A DNA stretch of 9,265 nt from Dehalococcoidia bacterium (GTDB lineage Bacteria > Chloroflexota > Dehalococcoidia > UBA3495): contig JAPKDE010000096.1 of NCBI GenBank assembly GCA_028822675.1, positions 1 through 9,265 on the forward strand. The letters run 5' to 3'. The notes under the pieces were generated by a model, which was not told where the DNA came from, searched no databases, and saw only the letters and a program-made list of their open reading frames with translations. Positions 3,875 through 9,265 of the stretch are shown one piece after another (the stretch's first letter is position 1; every line of letters starts with the position of its first letter). The translations under genes and the position numbers were made by a program.

Positions 3875-6709
3875 ATGGCGGATGAACAAGCACACACGAT
3901 TCCCATGTTCGGCGATGACCAGCCGGAACTAGCCGCGACTCCGACTCCCACAGCCGTTTCGAAAACCCCGGCAGCCAAGAAACGCGAACCGCTGTTGATG
4001 ATCATGGACGGCCATGCCATGGTCCACCGGTCATTTAGGGCCATTTCCACCCAAAGACACCTCACGGTGAACGCCACCGGCGAGGACGTGACCGGCGTTT
4101 ATGGCTTTGCCAACGTCTTTCTGCGGGCGCTGAACGAATGGAACCCGGCCTACTGCGCCATCGCCTTTGATATGTCGGCGCCCACCTTCCGCCACAAGCA
4201 ATTTCCCGAGTACAAAGGCCAGCGCGAGTCAACACCCGAAGAACTACGCCCCCAATTTGGCCGTGTTAAACAGCTGATGGAATCCTTTGGTGTGCCGGTC
4301 TTCGAGCTTGAGGGCTGGGAAGCAGACGATGTCATTGGGACCCTGGCCTCCCAAGCAGAGAAAATTGGTATGGACTCGGTAATCCTCACCGGAGACCGGG
4401 ACACTTTCCAACTGATATCCCCCAGAGTTAGGGTCGACTTAGCTTCCAGCATCCAAGACCGCAAGGTTTACGACGAAGAAGCCCTGATGGAGCGCTATTC
4501 CGGTCTCACAGCGGCACAACAGACCGATTTCAAAGCCCTGTTGGGTGACGCCTCGGACAATATCCCCGGCGTGCCTAAAGTAGGCGAGAAAACAGCCATT
4601 GCCCTGCTCAATGAATACCACAACCTGGAAGGCATCTACGAGCACTTGGAAGAGGTCAAACGGCCCAGCGTAAAGTCGTCGCTGGAAGAGTTCAAGGAAC
4701 GGGCTTACTTCAACCGCGGGATAATGACCATCGACTGCGATAGCCCGGTGGAATTGGACCTTGAAAACGCCAAATTCGGCAACTTTGACCGCAATTTAGT
4801 GGTCCAGTTCATGACCGAGCTTGAGTTCTTTACTATTATCCCCAGAGTCCCGGAACCGGACGGTTCAGCAACCTCTACAGCAACAGAGGTTGCTCCGGTA
4901 GCTGTGCCGTCTGAGGATGTTGACTACACGGTGGTGCAGACCAAACAGCAACTGGACCAGATGCTGGCGACTCTGTATGAAGCCGGTCAGTTCTCCTTTG
5001 ATACTGAAACTACCGGCCTGGACGCCGTACAAGCGGGTCTGGTGGGACTAAGTTTCTCCACCGCCCCCACCGTGGCCTGGTACGTGCCTGTAGGCCATCA
5101 AGAAGGTGAGCAACTACCGATGGAAGAGGTACTGGCGGCAGTGCGACCGCTATTTGAGTCGCCCGATATCAGTAAGTGTGCCCACAACGCCAACTATGAC
5201 ATGACAATACTGGCCAGCCACGGTATCGAATGCCAGGGCGTCGATTTCGACACCATGGTGGCCGCCCATCTGCTGAGCCGTGGCCAATTGGGGCTCAAGA
5301 ACCTGGCTTTGGACGTTCTTGGTCAGGAAATGACGCCCATCAACAAGTTGATCGGCACCGGCAAGAAACAGATCACCTTCGACAAAGTGGACATAGAATC
5401 TGCCGCCCCATACGCCGCCGCTGACGCCGATATGACCGCCCGTCTGCGACTCGCTTTTGAAGAGCCGGTGGTACGGGAGGGTTTGAGCTCCCTGATGACC
5501 GACATGGAGATGCCGCTGGTCCCGATCCTGGTAACGATGCAGCGCCACGGCATCAAGCTAGACTCGGCCGGGCTGCGTGAGATGTCTGAAGACCTGCGAG
5601 AGCAGTTGTTTCAAACCGAGGAAGAACTGTACAAGTCCATTGGCCACACGGTGAATATCAATTCGCCCCAACAGTTGAGCGAGTTGCTATTCAACGAGAT
5701 TGGCCTACCCAAGACCAAACGCACCAAGACCGGCTACTCCACTGATGCCAACTCCCTTGAGGGTCTGAAAGGCCTGCACCCGGTGGTAGACCAGATTCTG
5801 GAGTACCGGCAGGTGTCCAAGCTAAAGTCGACCTACGTAGACGCTTTGCCCGATATGGTTAATCCGGCCACCGGACGAGTGCACACCAGCTACAACCAGA
5901 CCGGCTCGGCCACGGGGAGGATGTCCAGCAGCGACCCCAACCTGCAGAACATACCCATCCGGACGGAGATGGGCCGTCAGGTGCGGAAGGCTTTTGTAGC
6001 TGACGGAGCACCGGATTGGCTGCTGTTCTCGGCCGACTACTCGCAAATCGAGTTGCGGGTGCTGGCCCATATATCCCAGGACCGAGGCTTGTTGGAAGCC
6101 TTCCGAAGGGGAGAGGATATCCATTCATCCACGGCTTCGTTGATGTTTGATGTTCCGCTAAACGACGTGGTGTCAGACCAACGACGTATCGCTAAAGTGC
6201 TCAACTTTGGGGTGATTTACGGTCTGTCAGCCCACGGTATCTCCCAACAGACCGGGTTTAGCCGAGAGGAAGGCGCCTCATTCATCGAGGCCTATTTTGC
6301 CAAGTATCCCGGCATCAGTGACTACTTGGAGCAGGTGAAGGTCAAAGCCAGAGCAGAGCAGTACGTTGAGACCCTGTTGGGTCGGCGGCGCTACCTGCCA
6401 GACATCAACAGCCCCAACTTCAATGTTAGAGGCGGGGCCGAACGGATGGCCATTAACATGCCCATCCAAGGCACTGCAGCCGACATCATGAAATTGGCCA
6501 TGATTCGAGTTCAAAATCGCTTGGACGAAGAAGGCATGAAAACCAAAATGCTCCTTCAAGTGCATGACGAACTGGTCTTTGAGACACCCAAGGAAGAGAT
6601 GGACGCCCTCAAAGACCTGGTCTTCGACGAGATGCCCGCCGCCATGGACCTGGACGTAACCTTGAAGGTGGACACCAAATGGGGCCCCACCTGGGGAGAC
6701 ATGGAATAA
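3875..6709 (+). CDS. polA: DNA polymerase I (three-domain, proofreading-competent)
   Basis: A 944-residue DNA polymerase I, which processes Okazaki fragments and fills repair gaps. After a 38-residue Pro/Thr/Ala-rich, probably disordered N-terminus comes the 5'-3' exonuclease (about 39-325): MIMDGHAMVHRSF, EADDVIGTLA (149-158), GDRDTFQL and LLGDASDNIPGVPKVGEKTA. The 3'-5' exonuclease (about 350-530) keeps all catalytic motifs: D376-T-E378, D442 in NANYD, and Y513/D517 in YAAADAD. It should therefore proofread, unlike the Thermus or mycobacterial enzymes. The polymerase domain has motif A DYSQIELR (D721), motif B RRIAKVLNFGVIYG (K774, F778, Y782) and motif C QVHDELVFE (H897, D898). These correspond to E. 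coli K758, F762, Y766, H881 and D882, an offset of 16. F778 predicts discrimination against dideoxynucleotides. The ATG has GAGGTG 5 bases upstream. The gene appears to be transcribed on its own. Confidence 0.98.
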   Translation: MADEQAHTIPMFGDDQPELAATPTPTAVSKTPAAKKREPLLMIMDGHAMVHRSFRAISTQRHLTVNATGEDVTGVYGFANVFLRALNEWNPAYCAIAFDMSAPTFRHKQFPEYKGQRESTPEELRPQFGRVKQLMESFGVPVFELEGWEADDVIGTLASQAEKIGMDSVILTGDRDTFQLISPRVRVDLASSIQDRKVYDEEALMERYSGLTAAQQTDFKALLGDASDNIPGVPKVGEKTAIALLNEYHNLEGIYEHLEEVKRPSVKSSLEEFKERAYFNRGIMTIDCDSPVELDLENAKFGNFDRNLVVQFMTELEFFTIIPRVPEPDGSATSTATEVAPVAVPSEDVDYTVVQTKQQLDQMLATLYEAGQFSFDTETTGLDAVQAGLVGLSFSTAPTVAWYVPVGHQEGEQLPMEEVLAAVRPLFESPDISKCAHNANYDMTILASHGIECQGVDFDTMVAAHLLSRGQLGLKNLALDVLGQEMTPINKLIGTGKKQITFDKVDIESAAPYAAADADMTARLRLAFEEPVVREGLSSLMTDMEMPLVPILVTMQRHGIKLDSAGLREMSEDLREQLFQTEEELYKSIGHTVNINSPQQLSELLFNEIGLPKTKRTKTGYSTDANSLEGLKGLHPVVDQILEYRQVSKLKSTYVDALPDMVNPATGRVHTSYNQTGSATGRMSSSDPNLQNIPIRTEMGRQVRKAFVADGAPDWLLFSADYSQIELRVLAHISQDRGLLEAFRRGEDIHSSTASLMFDVPLNDVVSDQRRIAKVLNFGVIYGLSAHGISQQTGFSREEGASFIEAYFAKYPGISDYLEQVKVKARAEQYVETLLGRRRYLPDINSPNFNVRGGAERMAINMPIQGTAADIMKLAMIRVQNRLDEEGMKTKMLLQVHDELVFETPKEEMDALKDLVFDEMPAAMDLDVTLKVDTKWGPTWGDME
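4867..4894. repeat. Perfect 10-bp inverted repeat inside polA
   Basis: AGCAACCTCT (4867-4876) and its exact reverse complement AGAGGTTGCT (4885-4894) flank an 8-base loop. The repeat lies in the codons for the Ser/Thr/Ala/Val-rich linker (about residues 331-343) between the 5'-3' exonuclease and 3'-5' exonuclease domains. It could form a stable mRNA hairpin; the function is unknown. Confidence 0.6.
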
Positions 6710-6716
6710 TTTATTG

Positions 6717-6750
6717 ATATGTGGCACGACAATGATATATGTGCCATAAT
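6717..6750 (+). promoter_or_regulatory. Candidate promoter/operator of the toxin-antitoxin pair
   Basis: The 50-base gap between polA and the antitoxin gene holds an inverted repeat, TGGCAC-N13-GTGCCA (6722-6727 and 6741-6746). It also holds a direct repeat, ATATGTG (6717-6723 and 6737-6743), spaced 20 bases start to start, about two helical turns. An extended -10-like element TG-C-CATAAT ends at 6750, only 9 bases before the ATG at 6760. No Shine-Dalgarno precedes that ATG, so a nearly leaderless mRNA is plausible. Repeats at this place fit the autoregulation usual for VapBC-type operons. Confidence 0.45.
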
Positions 6751-6759
6751 TGAACTAAT

Positions 6760-7023
6760 ATGGCAGAGCAGAGATACAACGAAATAACAGTTGGCCCCCA
6801 GGGTAGGTTTGTGATTCCCGCAAAGATCCGAAAAGAAATGGGAATCGTGGCAGGGGAAACTTTGATAGCAAGATTGAGTGCCGGCCAGCTTGTGTTGGAG
6901 AAGCCGGAAACCGTATTGGCCCGGTTGAAGACAACATTTTCAAACGTCTCCTCAGATATTAGCTTGGTCGATGAATTGATCGCCGACAGGCAAGACGAGG
7001 CCAGTCAGGAAGCCGAGGCGTGA
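6760..7023 (+). CDS. AbrB/MazE-type antitoxin (VapB-like)
   Basis: An 87-residue protein with an N-terminal SpoVT-AbrB swapped-hairpin DNA-binding domain (about residues 7-50): NEITVGPQGRFVIPAKIRKE followed by MGIVAGETLIARLSAGQLVLEKPE. The GPQGRFVIPAKIRKEMG stretch is the hallmark of the family. The rest (51-87) is helical and acidic at the end (DELIADRQDEASQEAEA), as in antitoxins whose C-terminus wraps around and inhibits the toxin. Its stop overlaps the toxin start (GTGA), giving coupled translation with antitoxin first. It probably represses its own operon through the repeats just upstream. No Shine-Dalgarno is visible, and the position directly after polA is likely incidental. Confidence 0.9.
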   Translation: MAEQRYNEITVGPQGRFVIPAKIRKEMGIVAGETLIARLSAGQLVLEKPETVLARLKTTFSNVSSDISLVDELIADRQDEASQEAEA

Positions 7024-7433
7024 GCCAGCAGGCTGATTTGGAAGCTTCAACGTCTTACGTACTGGATGCATCGGCGCTTCTGGTGTTGCTTCATGGAGAG
7101 CCAGGACAAGAGATAGTCGAATCTGCCGTCTCGGTATCGTCGATATCCAGTGTCAACTGGGCTGAAGTTCTCCAAAAAATCATCGTACAGAGTAGCCGAA
7201 ACCCACGGGACGTTGGCAACGACTTAGAATATCTGGGACTGAATATAGTCCCGTTTACGGCAGAAGATGCTGAGACCGTAGCTGAGTTGTGGGCAATGGA
7301 CCAGCGGAATGGACTTTCCCTCGGTGACGGGGCATGCTTGAGCCTGGCGAAACGACTTGGACTGCCCGCTCTGACGGCAGATCGAAGTTGGGCCACCCTC
7401 AATTTGGGAATTAACGTACGTTTGATTCGATAA
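7020..7433 (+). CDS. vapC: PIN-domain toxin ribonuclease (VapC-like)
   Basis: A 137-residue PIN-domain protein, the usual VapC size. The four acidic metal ligands are present: D16 in YVLDASALL, E49 in VNWAEVL, D103 in LSLGDGACLSLA, and D121 in ALTADRSW. VapC toxins are Mg-dependent endoribonucleases that cut specific RNAs, often initiator tRNA or the rRNA sarcin-ricin loop, when released from the antitoxin. The exact target cannot be read from sequence. The GTG start overlaps the antitoxin stop by four bases and has AGGAAG at an acceptable distance. A later start would have to lie very close to the catalytic D16. The intact active-site set suggests a functional toxin rather than a decayed one. 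Confidence 0.92.
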   Translation: MSQQADLEASTSYVLDASALLVLLHGEPGQEIVESAVSVSSISSVNWAEVLQKIIVQSSRNPRDVGNDLEYLGLNIVPFTAEDAETVAELWAMDQRNGLSLGDGACLSLAKRLGLPALTADRSWATLNLGINVRLIR

Positions 7434-7505
7434 CCTATCACGCGGACTATATTAACTTTTCAGCATCTCCCAAAAAATCCATCACCTACTCAAACGAGGT
7501 CTTCA

Positions 7506-8384
7506 TTGGAACTCTACCGCAGCTTTATATTTGTGCCTGGCAACCGGGAAAACATGCTGGAACGGGCCAGGTCGTTCAAGGCCGACGTAATAGTCGTGGA
7601 CTTGGAAGACTCCGTCCACGCCGGTGGCAAGACCGATGCCAGAGAGCTGGCCAAGAAATGGGTGCCAATCCTGCACCAGGAAGGGCAACGAGTCATCGTG
7701 CGTGTGAACTCCCTGGATACCGGCCTTACGCGGACCGAGTTGGAAGAGCTGGTTTCTCCAGACCTCTATGGCATCAGCCTGGGCAAGGTTGAGTCAACCT
7801 GGAACATGCGCGACCTTGACCACATGCTGAAGGCGATTGAACCCTCTGCCGGCGTTGAGGTTGGCTCCACCAAGGTAGTGGCCTGGGCGGAGACCGCCAG
7901 CGCAATGGTCGATGCCAGAGACATTGCTAAATCGACGTCGCGGGTCATCGCATTAGCCTTTGGGGCCGAGGACTTCACCAACGACATGGGCATCGAACGG
8001 TCCGACACCGGAGAAGAGGTCCAGGTTCCCAGATCACTGGTGCCAATAGCAGCCAGGGCGGCCAACGTGGCCTCTTTGGACTCGCCATTTGTCCTCTTCC
8101 AAGACCCGGACGCTCTGCGGGCCGACGCCATGCGGGCGCGGCAGATGGGCTACACCGGCAAGCATGCCATCCACCCTGCCCAACTTGACATAATCAACGA
8201 AATATTCAGCCCGTCTGTTGAAGAAGTCGCCTACGCCAGGAAGATCATGGAAGCCTGGGACGAGGCAGAGTCTGCAGGACGCGGCTCCCTCGCCTTGGAC
8301 GGACGCATGGTTGACGTGCCAGTGGTAAAGCGGGCCCAGAACCTGTTGGCCCTTGCCGACGCCATCGAAGCCAAAGGCCGGTAG
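7506..8384 (+). CDS. CitE/HpcH-family CoA-ester lyase
   Basis: A 292-residue TIM-barrel protein of the HpcH/HpaI aldolase-citrate lyase beta family, which cleaves or forms C-C bonds of acyl-CoA substrates such as citramalyl-CoA or malyl-CoA using Mg. Motifs are RSFIFVPGNRENML (5-18), VVDLEDSV (30-37), VRVNSLDTGLT (65-75, with substrate-binding R66), ET at 129-130 and GAEDFTND (153-160). E129 and D156 are the likely Mg ligands. RARQMGYTGKHAIHPAQL (210-227) is the typical late motif. The segment before E129 reads VVAWAE rather than the more usual hydrophobic-I-E, so the exact substrate is open. The start is TTG at 7506, supported by GAGGT 5 bases upstream; the conserved RSFIFVPG follows at once. 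It appears to head an operon with folB and a flavoprotein gene. Confidence 0.92.
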   Translation: MELYRSFIFVPGNRENMLERARSFKADVIVVDLEDSVHAGGKTDARELAKKWVPILHQEGQRVIVRVNSLDTGLTRTELEELVSPDLYGISLGKVESTWNMRDLDHMLKAIEPSAGVEVGSTKVVAWAETASAMVDARDIAKSTSRVIALAFGAEDFTNDMGIERSDTGEEVQVPRSLVPIAARAANVASLDSPFVLFQDPDALRADAMRARQMGYTGKHAIHPAQLDIINEIFSPSVEEVAYARKIMEAWDEAESAGRGSLALDGRMVDVPVVKRAQNLLALADAIEAKGR

Positions 8385-8397
8385 GTACAGAACCATC

Positions 8398-8784
8398 TTG
8401 GAAGAAGATTTTCAGAAAGCAGACCGGATCGTCCTTGAGGGCATGAGGTTCTACGGGTTCCACGGCGTGAACCCCGAGGAGCGTGTTCAAGGCCAAGAGT
8501 ACCTGGTGGATCTGGCAGTGGAGATGGATCTGAGCGTTGCCGGTGGCTCAGACCGCTTGGAAGACACCGTCAGCTACGCCCATATCTACCGTGCCGTTAG
8601 GGACGTGATGGAAGGCGAACCCCAAAACCTGTTGGAGGCTGCCGCGCAGTCAATCGTCGACCGAATTTTGTCCGACTTCCCAGTGGATTCGGTCTCGGTC
8701 AAAGTGAAAAAACCCCACCCGCCAATCCGTGGTTCAGTGATTGAGAACGCCACCGTTGAGATTACGCGCCGCCAAGAGAAGTAG
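8398..8784 (+). CDS. folB: Dihydroneopterin aldolase
   Basis: FolB converts 7,8-dihydroneopterin to 6-hydroxymethyl-dihydropterin and glycolaldehyde in folate biosynthesis. With the TTG at 8398 the protein has 128 residues, close to the usual 120. Motifs are RIVLEGMRFYGFHGVNPEER (10-29, acidic pair E27/E28), Y60 in VSYAHIY, the pterin-binding glutamate E80 in NLLEAAA, and the catalytic lysine K105 in KKPHPPIRG. The start is uncertain. TTG 8398 lies 13 bases after the lyase stop, but its AGG is 12 bases away. An in-frame TTG at 8353 would add 15 residues and overlap the lyase gene by 32 bases, with no clear Shine-Dalgarno. ATG at residue 16 would remove the first beta strand and is unlikely. 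It lies between the lyase and flavoprotein genes in one direction, so co-transcription is expected. Confidence 0.92.
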   Translation: MEEDFQKADRIVLEGMRFYGFHGVNPEERVQGQEYLVDLAVEMDLSVAGGSDRLEDTVSYAHIYRAVRDVMEGEPQNLLEAAAQSIVDRILSDFPVDSVSVKVKKPHPPIRGSVIENATVEITRRQEK

Positions 8785-8802
8785 CATGCCAGGAGCGATA
8801 GC

Positions 8803-9265
8803 ATGAAAGTACACGACTACCACCAAGGCAACCGAGACCTACAGGACAAGTTCGGGACTCGCAAGCTGGCTGATCGGATGGCTGAACGGGCTGCTGACAC
8901 TCTGGGGGAAGGCGAGAGCTGGTTCATTGAAGACGCGAATATGTTCTTTTTGGCTACCTGCGATAAACGCGGACTGCCGACCTGTTCTTACAAAGGCGGC
9001 GAGGTTGGGTTTGTGCGCGTGGTAGATGAGCAAACGCTCGCCTTTCCCAACTATGACGGCAATGGTAAATATCAGTCGATGGGCAACCTGCTTGAGAACC
9101 CCAACGTTGGCATGCTGTTCATCGACTTCGCCGGGCAGCAGCGACTACGCATTCAGGGAGTGGCGACAATCGACGAAAACGACCCACTGATGGCCGAATA
9201 TCATGAAGCGCAGTTCATAGTGCGAGTGCGAATCACTGAGTCTTACCCGAACTGCCCGCGCTACA
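8803..9265 (+). CDS. PNPOx-like FMN-binding protein (3' truncated)
   Basis: An open frame starts at ATG 8803 with AGGAG 7 bases upstream (8791-8795) and runs off the window after about 154 residues. Recognisable pyridoxamine 5'-phosphate oxidase-like split-barrel elements are MFFLATCDKRGLPTCSYKGG (47-66), a GFVRVVD strand, LAFPNYDGNGKYQSMGNL, NPNVGMLFIDF, and RLRIQGVATIDENDP. The visible end ESYPNCPRY matches the subgroup of PPOX-class proteins often named after mycobacterial MSMEG_1061. Members bind FMN (some split-barrel relatives bind F420 or heme), and their substrates are mostly unknown; a role in pyridoxal phosphate synthesis should not be assumed. It follows folB by 18 bases, so it is probably the third gene of that operon. 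Confidence 0.9.
   Translation, partial: MKVHDYHQGNRDLQDKFGTRKLADRMAERAADTLGEGESWFIEDANMFFLATCDKRGLPTCSYKGGEVGFVRVVDEQTLAFPNYDGNGKYQSMGNLLENPNVGMLFIDFAGQQRLRIQGVATIDENDPLMAEYHEAQFIVRVRITESYPNCPRY

Noticed and set aside
3622..4077. A 151-codon minus-strand open frame across the polA promoter and start
   Set aside because: It overlaps the convincing polA N-terminus and both promoters; its product has no recognisable motif and odd composition. It looks like a shadow frame.
6278..6727. A 149-codon minus-strand open frame antisense to the polymerase domain
   Set aside because: It lies antisense to conserved PolA motifs B and C, and its His/Gly/Val-rich composition is typical of an antisense shadow.
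7422..7453. TTGATT and TATATT before the CoA-ester lyase gene as a promoter
   Set aside because: The spacer would be 20 bases, outside the normal range; the lyase may instead be read from upstream or from an unrecognised promoter.

Overview
The window is a compact, gene-dense piece of bacterial chromosome of moderate GC content. It carries nine complete protein genes, plus one truncated gene at each edge. No rRNA, tRNA, CRISPR array, insertion sequence or phage gene was seen, and no gene-free stretch exceeds 300 bases. The taxonomic guess rests on gene content alone: a bacterial translin homologue, tandem FmdB-type zinc ribbons, a ThiE with a long N-terminal extension, and a PNPOx-like protein ending in a PNCPRY motif. 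This combination fits an uncultured Chloroflexota bacterium (SAR202/Dehalococcoidia-like) best. That is an inference, not a demonstrated placement.

Left part (1-3660). A plus-strand gene of unknown function ends at 183 and is followed by a strong intrinsic terminator (211-249). Five minus-strand genes converge on that terminator. In transcription order they are FmdB-like zinc ribbon A (3275-3598), FmdB-like zinc ribbon B (2881-3222), thiamine-phosphate synthase ThiE (1877-2884), a translin-family protein (1227-1877) and a metallo-beta-lactamase-fold hydrolase (273-1097). Zinc ribbon B overlaps thiE by a GTGA, and thiE overlaps the translin gene by a TAATG, so these are probably translationally coupled. 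A good promoter (TTAAAA-17-TATAAT, minus strand) precedes the set and carries a dyad that looks like an operator. The hydrolase sits 129 bases further on and may be co-transcribed or independent.

Centre (3660-6709). A divergent intergenic region carries a plus-strand TATAAT embedded in three 7-base repeats, then a hairpin at the probable 5' end of the transcript. It leads into a full-length DNA polymerase I of 944 residues with all three domains and intact catalytic motifs, including the proofreading exonuclease residues.

Right part (6710-9265). Directly behind polA lies a VapBC-like toxin-antitoxin pair: an AbrB-type antitoxin and a PIN-domain toxin overlapping by GTGA. Their 50-base leader holds direct and inverted repeats. 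Then comes a probable metabolic operon: a CitE/HpcH-family CoA-ester lyase (TTG start), dihydroneopterin aldolase FolB (folate biosynthesis) and a PNPOx-like flavoprotein cut by the window end.

The most unusual part is the zinc ribbon - zinc ribbon - ThiE - translin - MBL cluster. It places a translin-like nucleic-acid-binding protein, normally studied in eukaryotes, in a tight bacterial operon with a cofactor enzyme and upstream of an RNase Z-like fold.
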